In this document: positions 33,259 to 43,539 of the stretch, in pieces | How the letters are laid out: each line of letters begins with the position of its first letter | Position numbering within the stretch: position 1 is the stretch's first letter | Assembly (NCBI RefSeq): GCF_000021305.1 | Contig: NC_011772.1 | Span: 4,996,001 to 5,060,000, forward strand | DNA from: Bacillus cereus G9842 | Lineage (GTDB): Bacteria > Bacillota > Bacilli > Bacillales > Bacillaceae_G | Direction of reading: 5' to 3' | Length of the DNA: 64,000 nt | Position numbers and translations under genes: made by a program | The notes under the pieces: model-generated | What the model saw: only the letters and a program-made list of their open reading frames with translations | The model's database searches: none | Told to the model about the DNA's origin: nothing

Positions 33259-36135
33259 TTATTGCGATAACTCTACTTCTTTTATTTTCTCTTTCATTCT
33301 TGCTTTATCACGATTTAAAATCTCTTTTAAATACTTACCAGTATACGAGCGCTCTTCTTTTACTACTTGCTCTGGCGTTCCCGAAGCGACGATTTGTCCA
33401 CCTTTGTCCCCGCCTTCTGGTCCAAGGTCAACGATATAATCAGCTGTTTTAATCACATCTAAATTATGTTCAATTACAAGTACCGTCTCACCACTCTCAA
33501 CAAGACGTTGCAGCACTTCTAGAAGACGTGCAATATCATGCGCATGTAAACCAGTCGTTGGCTCATCTAAAATATATAACGTACGACCTGTAGAACGGCG
33601 GTGTAATTCAGAAGCTAATTTCACACGCTGTGCTTCCCCACCAGATAATGTTGTTGCTGGTTGACCTAATTTCATATAACCAAGCCCAACATCTACAAGC
33701 GTTTGAAGTTTACGCTTAATTTTAGGAATATTGGCGAAGAATTCTACTCCATCTTCAATTGTCATCCCTAACACTTCAGAAATATTCTTATCTTTATATT
33801 TCACTTCTAACGTTTCACGGTTGTAACGTTTACCGTGACAAACTTCACACGGAACATACACATCTGGTAAGAAATGCATTTCGATTTTAATAATTCCATC
33901 TCCACGGCACGCTTCACAACGGCCACCTTTTACGTTAAAGCTGAAACGTCCTTTTTGATATCCGCGCACTTTAGCTTCGTTCGTTTGTGCAAACACATCA
34001 CGAATATCATCGAATACACCTGTGTACGTCGCTGGATTAGAACGTGGTGTACGACCAATTGGCGATTGATCAATATCAATTACTTTATCTAAATGTTCAA
34101 GACCTTTAATCTCTTTATGAGTACCTGGCTTCGCTTTCGCTTTATATAACTTTTGCGCTAACGATTTATATAGTACTTCATTAATCATCGTACTTTTACC
34201 TGATCCAGATACACCTGTTACCGCTACAAACGTACCGAGTGGGAATGACATTTTTGCATTCTTTAAGTTATTCTCTTTTGCGCCGACAATCTCCACTTTA
34301 CGTCCGTCACCTTTACGTCTTTCAAGTGGAACTGGAATAAACTCTTTACCGCTTAAATATTTTCCTGTTAACGAATTATCATCTTGCATCACTTCAGCTG
34401 GTGTCCCTGCCGATACAACTTGCCCACCGTGAATACCTGCACCCGGTCCGATATCAAGTAAATAATCAGCAGCCATCATTGTATCTTCATCATGCTCAAC
34501 AACGATTAATGTATTACCTAAATCGCGCATTTCTTGCAACGTACGAATAAGACGATCGTTATCGCGCTGATGTAAACCGATAGAAGGCTCATCAAGAATG
34601 TAAAGTACGCCAGTAAGACGAGAACCAATTTGCGTCGCTAAACGAATACGCTGCGCCTCACCACCTGATAAAGTTCCTGCGGCACGACTTAACGTTAAAT
34701 AATCTAAACCGACGTTCACTAAGAACCCAACGCGCTCTTGGATTTCTCTTAAAATTAAATGAGCAATTTTTTGTTGTTTCTCCGTTAGCTCCACATTCGA
34801 GAAGAATTCCTGTACTTCTTGAACAGAATACTTCGTTACATCAGCAATCGTTTTATCACCAACGAAAACAGCTAAACTCTCAGGCTTTAAGCGTCCACCT
34901 TTACACTTCGGACAAGCTTGCTCTGCCATATACTTTTCCATTTGCTCACGGACATAATCAGAACTCGTTTCACGATAACGACGTTCGATATTTGGAATAA
35001 CACCTTCAAATAAAATCTCATTTTCCTTTACTTGACCAAATTCATTTACATAGCGGAAATAAACTTTCTCTTCACCGCTTCCGTACAACACTTTATCAAA
35101 TAAATCTTTCGGTATATCTTTCACAGGCACATCCATATCAACGCCGTAATGATTACATACAGATTGTAAAAGCTGTGGGTAATATTGTGAGCTTGTCGGT
35201 TCCCATGGAGCAATCGCATGTTCATTTAATGATAAATCCCAGTTCGGAATAACAAGTTCTAAATCTACCTCTAGCTTTGAACCAAGTCCATCACAAGAAG
35301 GACATGCTCCGAACGGACTGTTGAATGAGAACATACGCGGCTCTAATTCTCCGATTGAAAAACCACAATGCGGACAAGCATGATGTTCACTAAATAGAAG
35401 TTCCTCTTCTCCCATTACATCGATTAACACTCGGCCTCCGCCAAGCTTTAATGCACTTTCAAGTGAATCAGCAAGACGGCTTGCGATTCCTTCTTTTACA
35501 ACAATACGGTCAATTACAACTTCAATGGAATGCTTCTTATTTTTATCTAACGTAATCTCTTCAGACACATCAAGCATTTCACCATCAACACGTACACGAA
35601 CATACCCTTGCTTCTTAATATCTTCAAGTACTTTCACATGCGCTCCTTTACGCCCAGACACGATAGGCGCTAACACTTGTAATTTCGTACGCTCAGGATA
35701 TTCAAGAACACGGTCTACCATCTGCTCGACTGTTTGTGATGTAATTTCAATCCCATGATTCGGACAAATTGGCGTACCAATTCGTGCAAATAATAAACGT
35801 AAATAATCATAAATCTCCGTCACTGTTCCGACAGTTGAACGTGGATTACGACTCGTCGTTTTTTGATCGATTGAAATCGCTGGTGACAATCCTTCAATCG
35901 TATCTACATCCGGCTTATCCATTTGTCCTAAAAACTGGCGCGCATACGCAGATAACGATTCTACATATCTGCGCTGCCCTTCTGCATAAATCGTATCAAA
36001 TGCTAATGATGATTTCCCCGAACCAGACAATCCCGTTACAACAACAAGCTGATTTCTCGGAATGGTTACATCAATATTTTTTAAGTTATGTGCTCTAGCA
36101 CCTTTTACAACGATAAAATCCTTGCTCTTACTCAC
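33259..36135 (-). CDS. uvrA: Excinuclease ABC subunit A, GTG start
   Basis: Damage-recognition ATPase of nucleotide excision repair. The 958 residues have two ABC modules with Walker [16 protein letters not shown] and [15 protein letters not shown], two ABC signatures LSGGEAQR, and zinc ligands CPHC/CPSC and [15 protein letters not shown] at 36135 is 5 bases after the uvrB stop, with AAGGGTG upstream; a GTG at 36144 overlapping uvrB is less likely. Confidence 0.97.
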   Translation of the reverse strand: MSKSKDFIVVKGARAHNLKNIDVTIPRNQLVVVTGLSGSGKSSLAFDTIYAEGQRRYVESLSAYARQFLGQMDKPDVDTIEGLSPAISIDQKTTSRNPRSTVGTVTEIYDYLRLLFARIGTPICPNHGIEITSQTVEQMVDRVLEYPERTKLQVLAPIVSGRKGAHVKVLEDIKKQGYVRVRVDGEMLDVSEEITLDKNKKHSIEVVIDRIVVKEGIASRLADSLESALKLGGGRVLIDVMGEEELLFSEHHACPHCGFSIGELEPRMFSFNSPFGACPSCDGLGSKLEVDLELVIPNWDLSLNEHAIAPWEPTSSQYYPQLLQSVCNHYGVDMDVPVKDIPKDLFDKVLYGSGEEKVYFRYVNEFGQVKENEILFEGVIPNIERRYRETSSDYVREQMEKYMAEQACPKCKGGRLKPESLAVFVGDKTIADVTKYSVQEVQEFFSNVELTEKQQKIAHLILREIQERVGFLVNVGLDYLTLSRAAGTLSGGEAQRIRLATQIGSRLTGVLYILDEPSIGLHQRDNDRLIRTLQEMRDLGNTLIVVEHDEDTMMAADYLLDIGPGAGIHGGQVVSAGTPAEVMQDDNSLTGKYLSGKEFIPVPLERRKGDGRKVEIVGAKENNLKNAKMSFPLGTFVAVTGVSGSGKSTMINEVLYKSLAQKLYKAKAKPGTHKEIKGLEHLDKVIDIDQSPIGRTPRSNPATYTGVFDDIRDVFAQTNEAKVRGYQKGRFSFNVKGGRCEACRGDGIIKIEMHFLPDVYVPCEVCHGKRYNRETLEVKYKDKNISEVLGMTIEDGVEFFANIPKIKRKLQTLVDVGLGYMKLGQPATTLSGGEAQRVKLASELHRRSTGRTLYILDEPTTGLHAHDIARLLEVLQRLVESGETVLVIEHNLDVIKTADYIVDLGPEGGDKGGQIVASGTPEQVVKEERSYTGKYLKEILNRDKARMKEKIKEVELSQ

Positions 36136-36140
36136 TCTTT

Positions 36141-38117
36141 TCACCCTTCCGCTTTTAATTCTAATAGTAAATCTCTTAGTTCAGCTGCACGCTCGAAGTC
36201 TAACGCTTTTGCTGCTTCTTTCATCTCTGCTTCCATCTTCGCAATTGTCTTTTCGCGCTCTTTTTTCGTCATTTTCTTAGCAGGAGTTGCTTCGTATGTT
36301 TCTGTCTCTTCAGCCGCTGTCGTTGCACGGATTACATCACGAACGCCTTTTTGAATCGTTTTCGGCGTGATACCATGCTCTTCATTGTAAGCTTCTTGTA
36401 TAGTACGACGACGCTGCGTTTCTTCAATTGCAATTCCCATCGATCTCGTTATGCGATCTGCGTACATAATAACGCGGCCGTTTTCATTACGCGCCGCACG
36501 ACCAATCGTTTGAATTAACGAACGTTCTGAACGCAAGAACCCTTCCTTATCTGCATCTAAAATAGCTACAAGTGATACTTCTGGAATATCTAATCCTTCT
36601 CGTAATAAGTTAATACCGACAAGTACATCAAACTTACCAAGGCGAAGGTCACGAATAATTTCAATACGTTCTAACGTTTTAATTTCAGAGTGAAGATAGT
36701 TCACTTTAATTCCTACATCTTTTAAGTAATCCGTTAAATCCTCTGACATTTTCTTCGTTAAAGTCGTAATTAGTACACGTTCATTTTTTGCAATACGATC
36801 TTGAATTTCTCCTAATAGATCGTCAATTTGACCTTCAATAGGTCGTATATCGATTGGTGGATCTAAAAGCCCTGTTGGACGAATAATTTGTTCTATTACT
36901 TCTGGTGACTGCTCTAACTCATACGGTCCCGGCGTTGCTGAAACGTAAATAACTTGATTTGTTTTTTCTTCAAACTCATCAAACATGAGCGGTCTATTAT
37001 CTAGAGCCGATGGCAGACGGAATCCATGATCCACAAGCACTTGTTTACGTGCTTGGTCACCGTTATACATCGCTCTTACTTGTGGCACTGATACGTGCGA
37101 TTCATCCATAACGATTAAGAAATCTTTCGGGAAATAATCTAATAACGTATACGGCGTTGCACCTGCTGGACGAAGTGTTAAATGACGGGAATAGTTTTCA
37201 ATCCCTGAACAAAAGCCCATCTCGCGCATCATTTCTAAATCATAACGTGTACGTTGCTCTATACGCTGCGCTTCTAACAACTTACCGTTATCATTTAACT
37301 CCTTTAAACGCTCTTCTAATTCTTTTTCGATATTTTCAATAGCGACCTTCATTTTCTCTTCACGTGTAACGAAGTGAGATGCTGGGAAGATTGCTACATG
37401 ATCACGTTCTGCTAATACTTCACCTGTTAACGCATTTACTTCGCGAATACGATCGATTTCATCACCGAAAAACTCAATTCGGATACAATGCTCATCAAGT
37501 GATGCCGGGAAGATTTCAACTACATCTCCGCGCACACGGAATGTACCACGCTTGAAATCAATATCATTACGTCCATACTGCACATCAACAAGTTCACGAA
37601 GCAATTGATTGCGGTCCTTTTCCATACCAACTCGAAGTGAAACAACTAACTCACGGTATTCTTCAGGAGAACCTAAACCATATATACACGAAACACTCGC
37701 AACGATAATTACATCGTCCCGTTCAAATAATGCAGACGTTGCTGAGTGACGCAATTTATCAATTTCATCATTAATCTGCGCGTCCTTTTCAATAAACGTA
37801 TCTGTTTGTGGTACATACGCTTCTGGCTGATAATAATCGTAATAACTAACAAAATACTCAACTGCATTATTCGGGAAAAAGTCTTTCAACTCACTATATA
37901 GCTGTCCTGCTAACGTTTTATTGTGAGCCATAACAAGTGTTGGCTTTTGCACTTCTTTAATGACATTTGAAATCGTAAATGTCTTACCCGTTCCTGTCGC
38001 TCCAAGCAACACTTGCTTTTTCTTTCCACTATTAATTCCCTCTACAAGCTTCTCTATAGCTACCGGCTGATCACCTTGCGGGGAATACGCTGATATAATT
38101 TCAAATTGATGTTCCAA
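36141..38117 (-). CDS. uvrB: Excinuclease ABC subunit B
   Basis: DNA helicase-like subunit that verifies damage and recruits UvrC. The 658 residues show Walker [11 protein letters not shown], the beta-hairpin region [16 protein letters not shown] box IVMDESHVS, helicase motif [11 protein letters not shown] and a C-terminal UVR domain ([20 protein letters not shown]). Gene order uvrB-uvrA is usual in Bacillus. No SOS (LexA) box was checked in detail upstream. Confidence 0.97.
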   Translation of the reverse strand: MEHQFEIISAYSPQGDQPVAIEKLVEGINSGKKKQVLLGATGTGKTFTISNVIKEVQKPTLVMAHNKTLAGQLYSELKDFFPNNAVEYFVSYYDYYQPEAYVPQTDTFIEKDAQINDEIDKLRHSATSALFERDDVIIVASVSCIYGLGSPEEYRELVVSLRVGMEKDRNQLLRELVDVQYGRNDIDFKRGTFRVRGDVVEIFPASLDEHCIRIEFFGDEIDRIREVNALTGEVLAERDHVAIFPASHFVTREEKMKVAIENIEKELEERLKELNDNGKLLEAQRIEQRTRYDLEMMREMGFCSGIENYSRHLTLRPAGATPYTLLDYFPKDFLIVMDESHVSVPQVRAMYNGDQARKQVLVDHGFRLPSALDNRPLMFDEFEEKTNQVIYVSATPGPYELEQSPEVIEQIIRPTGLLDPPIDIRPIEGQIDDLLGEIQDRIAKNERVLITTLTKKMSEDLTDYLKDVGIKVNYLHSEIKTLERIEIIRDLRLGKFDVLVGINLLREGLDIPEVSLVAILDADKEGFLRSERSLIQTIGRAARNENGRVIMYADRITRSMGIAIEETQRRRTIQEAYNEEHGITPKTIQKGVRDVIRATTAAEETETYEATPAKKMTKKEREKTIAKMEAEMKEAAKALDFERAAELRDLLLELKAEG

Positions 38118-38230
38118 ATAAAATCCGACCTCCTCATAAAAATCTGTATTATTATTTTACCACGAACGCCCATAAAAAACCTAAAAAAACGAACAGATAT
38201 TCGGTAAAATTTTCGACAATCTACACATAG

Positions 38231-38259
38231 AAAAAGGAAGGAGTCAAAACTTCCTTCCT
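38231..38259 (-). terminator. Terminator of the DUF4362 gene
   Basis: GGAAGGA...TCCTTCC arms around an 8-base loop and TTTTTC on minus. Confidence 0.8.
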
Positions 38260-38268
38260 CTACTAACT

Positions 38269-38718
38269 CTATTTTTTAGGTACATATAATAAATCATATC
38301 CATTGCGCCCATTTTCATTCACACAGTCTATTAACCTATAAGCCGTTTGTGATTCACGCTGCTCTTTAACAATCCTTTTACAGCTATCTTTATATAACCT
38401 TTTATCCTCACCAGCAAATTTGTCTTGTCTACTATCTAACACATAAAGGATATCTTTCCCACTATGCTCTAACGTTTGAAAAACCGGGTCACCTTCATCG
38501 GTATACTGTACAATTCTTATTTCATCAACTTTCCCTTGTTCCACATTCCAAACGAACTGCTCGAATTTATCTAGATTGGAAATCCTGGTTCCCTTTACAA
38601 TGGCATCATTCTTCTTATTAATTGTAGTGTTAGATGGTGAACATGCTACTAAACTAAAGAGAAATAGACATAGACATAGACATAGACATATAAAACTAGT
38701 TCTTTTTCCTATTGTCAT
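38269..38718 (-). CDS. DUF4362 lipoprotein
   Basis: A 149-residue predicted lipoprotein. The N terminus is a signal peptide with an unusual Cys-Leu alternation (ICLCLCLCLFLF) ending in the lipobox LVAC. The mature part has the DUF4362 pattern NLDKFEQFVWNVEQGKVDEIRIVQYTDEGDP and VLDSRQDKF. Function unknown. The signal-peptide codons are a perfect hexanucleotide repeat, so length variation keeps the frame. Processing would need Lgt. Confidence 0.82.
   Translation of the reverse strand: MTIGKRTSFICLCLCLCLFLFSLVACSPSNTTINKKNDAIVKGTRISNLDKFEQFVWNVEQGKVDEIRIVQYTDEGDPVFQTLEHSGKDILYVLDSRQDKFAGEDKRLYKDSCKRIVKEQRESQTAYRLIDCVNENGRNGYDLLYVPKK
38665..38690 (-). repeat. Hexanucleotide tandem repeat in a signal peptide
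   Basis: TAGACA repeated four times plus a partial unit on plus (38665-38688 and on); on minus it is codons TGT CTA encoding (Cys-Leu)4 within the h-region of the DUF4362 lipoprotein. Confidence 0.92.
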
Positions 38719-38747
38719 CCTCTCCTATAAAAATTATTTGTATACCC

Positions 38748-38780
38748 AAAAGCTACTTTCAACTATGAAAGTAGCTTTTC
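38748..38780. terminator. Hairpin at the end of the membrane-protein gene
   Basis: AAAGCTACTTTC and GAAAGTAGCTTT arms; overlaps the stop at 38763. The T-run is better on plus than on minus. Confidence 0.6.
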
Positions 38781-39383
38781 TTTTCCTTTCTCCTTCTTTG
38801 GAAAAATAACATATGAAAATGAAATTGCTGTATCAACTAAAAATATAATCGCCCACACTTGGCTCACACGGCTTGCAGCTTTATTTAAAACGATTCCTGA
38901 TTCTAACCAATTACCCCATTGTTCAAACGGAATAAATCCATACGCGAAGAAAAAGAATATGTGCACACCAACGAATAAAACAAGATGTAATACCCAATTT
39001 TTTATTTCCTGCTTCGCATAGGCCATACCTGTTAATTCTATGTGCTCTTCCATAATTGGCGCTGGTTCATTACGCCATTTCGCAACTAGCTTTTGCGCAA
39101 ATATATCCAGCTTCTTCAAATCCTTTTTCCCGTAGAAAACTGCATACAATAAAATAATTACAGTAATGATTTGAAATTTAGAGAACTTTCCTGTTTGATA
39201 ATAGTCCACTACCCCTAATGTTAAAATAAACACTTCATTTACGAGGAGTACAATCCCCATAATAAAGCTCGCCTTTTTCAAACGGAATCCGTAACGGAGT
39301 AAAAAGAAACCGATAGCTGATAACCAAAATACAATTTCTGCCCCAATTAAAAAATACCAACGATATTCTGCGAGTATACTCAT
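38763..39383 (-). CDS. Uncharacterised membrane protein
   Basis: A 206-residue protein with about six hydrophobic helices (for instance WYFLIGAEIVFWLSAIGFFLL, FIMGIVLLVNEVFILTLGV, LHLVLFVGVHIFFFFAYGF) and a charged cytoplasmic loop near 85-115. I do not recognise the family. Its ATG overlaps the stop of the MerR-type regulator by 4 bases, so the regulator and the membrane protein form a unit. Confidence 0.75.
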   Translation of the reverse strand: MSILAEYRWYFLIGAEIVFWLSAIGFFLLRYGFRLKKASFIMGIVLLVNEVFILTLGVVDYYQTGKFSKFQIITVIILLYAVFYGKKDLKKLDIFAQKLVAKWRNEPAPIMEEHIELTGMAYAKQEIKNWVLHLVLFVGVHIFFFFAYGFIPFEQWGNWLESGIVLNKAASRVSQVWAIIFLVDTAISFSYVIFPKKEKGKEKLLS

Positions 39384-40144
39384 TTATCCTTCTCCTTTTC
39401 ATCATAAATACGAAAAGCTTCATCCATATATATTAAAAGTTCTTCTTCAATTGGATACATGCTCATTTTCTGTGAATCTTCCTTCGATTTTCTAACTTCC
39501 CATAACTTATCTAAAAATGCTTCGTCACCATTAGCCATTTCTAAACACTTCTGCATTAATTTTTTCGTTGCCCCTTGTACCTCATCATTAGCAGCTTCTT
39601 TACCTTCCTTCATAAAAGTACGGAATTGCTTTAATAAATCTACCCATTCTAAAACATTCGGATCTTCTTCACTCATATTCGGCAAATTGTGAAGCAACTT
39701 TTGTTCTTCCTTTGAAAACACTTCATTTTGGAATATTTCACGTATACGAGGAGACTGTTTCGAAAGCTGAATAAGTTCAAACATAACTTTCCAATCAAGA
39801 TCTCCCTCCACATCTACCGAATAAACAACAGCTTGTAAAACACGCTCCATTCGATTAAATTTCTTTTGTTCTTCCTGTACAAACCGAAGTTGTTTTTCAA
39901 GAGAATCCTTTAAGTTAAGCTCACCTTTTACTAACATATTCGCAGCCTCTTTTAATGAAAATCCCATTTCCTTTAAAAATAAAATTTGTTGCAGCCTTAT
40001 TACGTCAACTTCACTATATAAACGATGCCCACCTTCTGTTTTCCCGCTCGGCTTTAACAAATCTATTTGATCGTAATAACGTAATGTACGTACTGTAACC
40101 CCTGTTTCTCTCGTCAATTCTTGTATTGAAATCACTACCATCAC
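39380..40144 (-). CDS. MerR-family transcriptional regulator
   Basis: N-terminal MerR winged helix (ISIQELTRETGVTVRTLRYYDQIDLLKP, RLYSEVDVIRLQQILFLKEMGFSLKEA), a coiled coil near 80-110, and a C-terminal helical effector domain to about 254 residues. Ligand unknown. The start is uncertain among the first GTG, the adjacent ATG and a GTG four codons in; AGAGGTG fits the third one best. Coupled to the downstream membrane protein, its likely target. Confidence 0.85.
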   Translation of the reverse strand: MMVVISIQELTRETGVTVRTLRYYDQIDLLKPSGKTEGGHRLYSEVDVIRLQQILFLKEMGFSLKEAANMLVKGELNLKDSLEKQLRFVQEEQKKFNRMERVLQAVVYSVDVEGDLDWKVMFELIQLSKQSPRIREIFQNEVFSKEEQKLLHNLPNMSEEDPNVLEWVDLLKQFRTFMKEGKEAANDEVQGATKKLMQKCLEMANGDEAFLDKLWEVRKSKEDSQKMSMYPIEEELLIYMDEAFRIYDEKEKDK

Positions 40145-40206
40145 CTCTTCCCCTTCATTATAAAAGATGACGTTACGTAACTTTCAAGTAATTTGTAAAA
40201 AAATAC

Positions 40207-40243
40207 AAAAAGCTGTTTATACAAAGTGTATAAACAGCTTTTA
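40207..40243. terminator. Symmetric terminator
   Basis: AAAAGCTGTTTATACA, AAG, TGTATAAACAGCTTTT. Ends the small membrane-protein gene on minus. Confidence 0.85.
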
Positions 40244-40468
40244 TGGAAATAACCCCTTTTGTATGGCGCGCCCACAAAATAAAATAAGTGCTCCAACAAC
40301 AACACTCGTTGCTGTTTTATGATAATGAGCTGAAACTAATAAATAATATGATAAACCGACAGTACCGAGCATAATACAAATACTTGGCACTGGATTACGA
40401 GAGAAGTTCTGCATTCCCCAAAACAAAGCAAAAATAGCCGTAGCGACACATAATACCGGTAATCCCAT
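40241..40468 (-). CDS. Small membrane protein downstream of XRE regulator
   Basis: A 75-residue hydrophobic protein with about two to three helices (LCVATAIFALFWGMQ, SICIMLGTVGLSYYLLV, SVVVGALILFCG). AGGGGAAC precedes the ATG. Family not recognised. It lies 147 bases after an XRE-family regulator on the same strand, with a degraded-looking stretch between, so it may be part of a regulator/membrane-protein pair. Confidence 0.6.
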   Translation of the reverse strand: MGLPVLCVATAIFALFWGMQNFSRNPVPSICIMLGTVGLSYYLLVSAHYHKTATSVVVGALILFCGRAIQKGLFP

Positions 40469-40614
40469 CCCAGTTCCCCTTTTTTCTATCTATTCCTTGT
40501 TGCTAACACGCTCGTTGATGCGATACTTATCAATAAACCAAAACCAATCCTTATATATTTAAACGTTTAATCTAATTGAAATCTCTCAAACTTATCATTT
40601 ATTTTCTTTCTCCC

Positions 40615-40812
40615 TTACTCCAGCGTAAAGATTTCCTCCACCTTCACTCCAAAATACTTGGCGATTTTTAAGGATAACTCTAGACTCGGATTGTAATGAT
40701 GATTTTCAATCGCCACTATCGTCTGCCGCGTCACCTGCATCGCCTTTGCCATTTCAACTTGTGTTATATGATTTTGCTTTCTTAACTCTTTTATTTTATT
40801 TTTCACACCCAT
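40615..40812 (-). CDS. XRE-family helix-turn-helix regulator
   Basis: A 65-residue Cro/CI-type HTH protein: KNKIKELRKQNHITQVEMAKAM, then VTRQTIVAIENHHYNPSLEL and KIAKYFGVKVEEIFTLE. The ATG at 40812 is 5-6 bases after AAGGTGG; an in-frame ATG 15 bases upstream is rejected. Its promoter carries two near-identical palindromes, so it is probably autoregulated. Confidence 0.9.
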   Translation of the reverse strand: MGVKNKIKELRKQNHITQVEMAKAMQVTRQTIVAIENHHYNPSLELSLKIAKYFGVKVEEIFTLE

Positions 40813-40827
40813 AGGATCCACCTTCAA

Positions 40828-40891
40828 AAGTAAAGATATCTTTACTTAAATTATAAATATTTTCCAGCAACAAGTAAAGATATCCTTACAA
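40828..40891 (-). promoter_or_regulatory. XRE promoter flanked by two palindromic operators
   Basis: Site 1 (40828-40847) is a perfect 20-bp palindrome, AAGTAAAGAT plus its complement. Site 2 (40872-40891) has the same left half with two changes in the right half. TATAAT on minus (40855-40850) lies between them; the -35 falls in site 2 and site 1 covers the start region. Typical of a self-repressing Cro-like regulator. Confidence 0.75.
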
Positions 40892-40950
40892 ATTTTAGAA
40901 AAACATTTCACTAAACATCTACTCTAACAAAGTACAAGAGTAGTTCAATT

Positions 40951-40975
40951 TATATCAGCGTTTTTTTAATATATC
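40951..40975. repeat. Pair of TATATC motifs, 19 bp apart
   Basis: TATATCAGCG and TATATCGAC separated by a T-run; same design as the array at 21354-21441. Confidence 0.5.
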
Positions 40976-41002
40976 GACATCGATAGCACTATAAGCATAA
41001 GA

Positions 41003-41040
41003 AAGAAGCTGTCCCAAAATATCTTTTGGAACAGCTTCTT
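41003..41040 (-). terminator. Terminator of the YeiH gene
   Basis: AAGAAGCTGTCCCAAAA, TATC, TTTTGGAACAGCTTCTT. Confidence 0.85.
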
Positions 41041-41047
41041 CGTCCTA

Positions 41048-42070
41048 CTACATAAATCCTAACGCATATACAAGAACGTATCCAAGAATAGAAAGGCAAA
41101 CCGAGCCGATCAGCCCCGCCACGAATGCCTTACTTCCTAACTTACGGAACGTTTTAAACTCTACATTTAAACCAAGCCCCGCCATCGCCATTGCAATCAG
41201 CATGTAAGCAATGACAACAATGTAGCCGGCAACAACTTCTGGTATAACCCCGAGCGAATGCACTGCACTCATCGCTAAAAATCCGAAGATGAACCACGGA
41301 ATTGGAAGATCGCGCCACGATTTTTTTTCCTCGCTACCTTCACTCTTACCAAACCATAATCCAATTAAAATCGCTACTGGCACAAGCATTGCAACGCGCG
41401 TTAATTTCACGATAACTGCGATGTCTACAGCCGTGCTTCCTCCTGGTGCCGCAGCTGCGATGACATGGGCGATCTCATGCAGCGTCGCACCTGAGAATAC
41501 ACCGTAACCGTATGGAGATAAACCAAGCACTGGATATAATAACGTATAAATAAGCGTAAATATAGTACCTAAAATTGCGATAATCGCTGCTCCAACTGCT
41601 GTTTCGTCATCTTTTGCTTTCACTTGCGGTGCAATTGCCACAACCGCGGCCGCGCCGCAAATTGCCGTACCGCATGCTGTTAAAATCCCAAGTTTCTTTT
41701 CTACTTTAAATACTTTCGTTAGTCCGTACACAACAAAAATAGTAAATGTAATAACAACCGCCGCGATGACCAATACTTTCGGCCCCGCCTTCGCAATATC
41801 AACAAGATTTAATCGCATTCCAAGTAAGATGATCCCAAAGCGCAGTAACTTCTTACTCGCAAAGTTCGTTCCTGCAATCGCATCATGAGGAACTCCAATT
41901 GCAGCGCGCCAAACCATCCCAATTAGAATAGCAATTACTAATTGTCCCATAATATTTAAAAATGGAAGCCCAGCTAAATATTTCGCGGCAATTGCGATTA
42001 ATAATGTAATCCCAATTCCTTGCGAAAATCCAAAGCCCTTCTTCTTTTGTATAACAAGTGTTTGTTCCAC
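41048..42070 (-). CDS. YeiH/UPF0324 family membrane protein, GTG start
   Basis: A putative sulfate/sulfite-type exporter of the YeiH (UPF0324) family, 340 residues with about ten helices and the signatures [27 protein letters not shown] and [16 protein letters not shown] at 42070 ([11 protein letters not shown]) has GGGGTGG 6 bases upstream; an ATG 36 bases further out lacks a ribosome site. Divergent from a LysR regulator, an arrangement also seen for YeiE-YeiH in enterobacteria. Substrate not proven. Confidence 0.88.
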   Translation of the reverse strand: MEQTLVIQKKKGFGFSQGIGITLLIAIAAKYLAGLPFLNIMGQLVIAILIGMVWRAAIGVPHDAIAGTNFASKKLLRFGIILLGMRLNLVDIAKAGPKVLVIAAVVITFTIFVVYGLTKVFKVEKKLGILTACGTAICGAAAVVAIAPQVKAKDDETAVGAAIIAILGTIFTLIYTLLYPVLGLSPYGYGVFSGATLHEIAHVIAAAAPGGSTAVDIAVIVKLTRVAMLVPVAILIGLWFGKSEGSEEKKSWRDLPIPWFIFGFLAMSAVHSLGVIPEVVAGYIVVIAYMLIAMAMAGLGLNVEFKTFRKLGSKAFVAGLIGSVCLSILGYVLVYALGFM

Positions 42071-42167
42071 CTTGTACCACCCCAATAATCGTATTGGAAC
42101 ATGCATGTTCTTTCTACTTACATTATAAGAGAGTTTCTATAATAAGTTTAATATCAATACCAAATCT

Positions 42168-42200
42168 CTATCATCAGAAATACTTATGATAAGATGATAG
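42168..42200. promoter_or_regulatory. Inverted repeat in the YeiH-LysR divergent promoter
   Basis: CTATCATC (42168-42175) and GATGATAG (42193-42200) are perfect inverted arms 17 bases apart in the 150-base divergent region; a likely LysR-type binding site. Confidence 0.55.
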
Positions 42201-42221
42201 AAAAAGAAAGGAGCCCATTAC

Positions 42222-43115
42222 ATGAACGTAGACATTTTAAAAATATTTGTTACTGTCGTTGAACAGAAACACTTCTCACGTGCAGCAGAATTATTAAACC
42301 TTTCACAACCTGGCGTAAGTATGCATATACGCAACTTAGAAAACGAATTTGGCACTACTCTTATTCAGCGCTCCCCAAAGCACGTCCAAGTGACGGAGGC
42401 TGGAAACATACTATATATACATGCAAAGCAAATGCTCTCTCTTTACGAAGAAGCCAAACAAGAAATTAACGAATTACATAACGTTGTAACAGGAACTCTT
42501 CGCATCGGTGCTAGTTTCACAATTGGCGAATACTTACTTCCAAAAATACTGGCTAACTATGCGAATGAAAATCCACACGTCGAAGTTCATACCTTTATCT
42601 CAAATACAGAAGACGTTTTACAAAGTCTTCGCTCTAATCAAATCGATATCGGCTTAGTGGAAGGGCAAGTCGTATACGCCGACGTTGACGTTGAAACGTT
42701 TATGCAAGATGAAATGAAGCTCGTCGTCCCTCCAAATCATCCACTGCTCCGCACAAATGAAATAAATGAAAGTACACTCCAAGATCAAGTATGGGTATTA
42801 AGAGAAAGTGGTTCTGGTACACGCGCTTATAGTGACCGCTTTATTCATCAACACCATTTGAAAATGAAACGATTCTTTACATTTAGTAGTATCCAAAGCG
42901 TTAAGGAAGCAGTTAGTGCCGGACTTGGCATCGCTATACTTTCTGATTGGACTGTACGAAAAGAGCTACTGGCAAAAGAGCTATTCCACGTCGAAGTTCC
43001 AAATGAACAACTCATCCGTCCATTCTCCATCGTGCGCGGCAAATACTTCATCCCGTCTAAAGCCATTCAGGTGTTTTTAAATCATGTAGACTCTTTTGCG
43101 AAAAAACAGCATTGA
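42222..43115 (+). CDS. LysR-family regulator divergent from YeiH
   Basis: A 297-residue LysR-type regulator: N-terminal HTH (NVDILKIFVTVVEQKHFSRAAELLNLSQPGVSMHI), a linker helix and a periplasmic-binding-protein-like effector domain (GTLRIGASFTIGEYLLP, GSGTRAYSD). Resembles the CysL/YeiE group, so a sulfur-related effector is plausible (inference). AAAGGAG precedes the ATG. Its stop codon overlaps the -35 of the next promoter. Confidence 0.88.
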   Translation: MNVDILKIFVTVVEQKHFSRAAELLNLSQPGVSMHIRNLENEFGTTLIQRSPKHVQVTEAGNILYIHAKQMLSLYEEAKQEINELHNVVTGTLRIGASFTIGEYLLPKILANYANENPHVEVHTFISNTEDVLQSLRSNQIDIGLVEGQVVYADVDVETFMQDEMKLVVPPNHPLLRTNEINESTLQDQVWVLRESGSGTRAYSDRFIHQHHLKMKRFFTFSSIQSVKEAVSAGLGIAILSDWTVRKELLAKELFHVEVPNEQLIRPFSIVRGKYFIPSKAIQVFLNHVDSFAKKQH

Positions 43116-43143
43116 CCTTCACATTAGTGTGAAGGTTTACAAT
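43112..43143 (+). promoter_or_regulatory. MerR-type promoter with operator in a 20-bp spacer
   Basis: -35 TTGACC (43112-43117), 20-base spacer, -10 TACAAT (43138-43143). A perfect palindrome ACCTTCACA-TTAG-TGTGAAGGT (43115-43136) fills the spacer. Overlong spacers with central palindromes are the hallmark of MerR-activated promoters. Confidence 0.88.
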
Positions 43144-43166
43144 ACATGTAAAAGGAGTGAAACACA

Positions 43167-43535
43167 TTGCGAATTGGAGAATTATCAAAAGAAACTGGCG
43201 TTAGTGAAAGATCACTAAGACATTACGAAGAAAAGGGACTACTCCCTTCTAAGCGCCTCGCAAATGGCTACCGTGATTTTGATAAAAGTGCCATCGAAAA
43301 AGTGGAGCTTATTCAAATGTACTTACAAATTGGCTTAAATTTAGAAGAGACGGCAAGGATGCTGCGTTGCCTTGCAATTGAACCGCACCTATACGACAAT
43401 CCGTGCAGCAGCATTCTTACGCTTTATGAAGATAAACTCAATGAAGTAACAAAGCAAATCTCATTGCTTTCCAACATTCAAACAAATTTGCAAAAACACG
43501 TTTCACTCCTAAAACAAGCAAAAGAAAAGGGATGA
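43167..43535 (+). CDS. MerR-family regulator, TTG start
   Basis: A 122-residue MerR regulator: MRIGELSKETGVSERSLRHYEEKGLLPSKR with the recognition wing and a C-terminal dimerisation coiled coil. Two Cys (RCLAIEPHLYDNPCSS) could sense thiol-reactive compounds. TTG at 43167 follows AAAGGAGTG. It very likely activates the palindromic promoter just upstream, controlling itself and the next gene. Confidence 0.88.
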   Translation: MRIGELSKETGVSERSLRHYEEKGLLPSKRLANGYRDFDKSAIEKVELIQMYLQIGLNLEETARMLRCLAIEPHLYDNPCSSILTLYEDKLNEVTKQISLLSNIQTNLQKHVSLLKQAKEKG

Positions 43536-43539
43536 TTAC

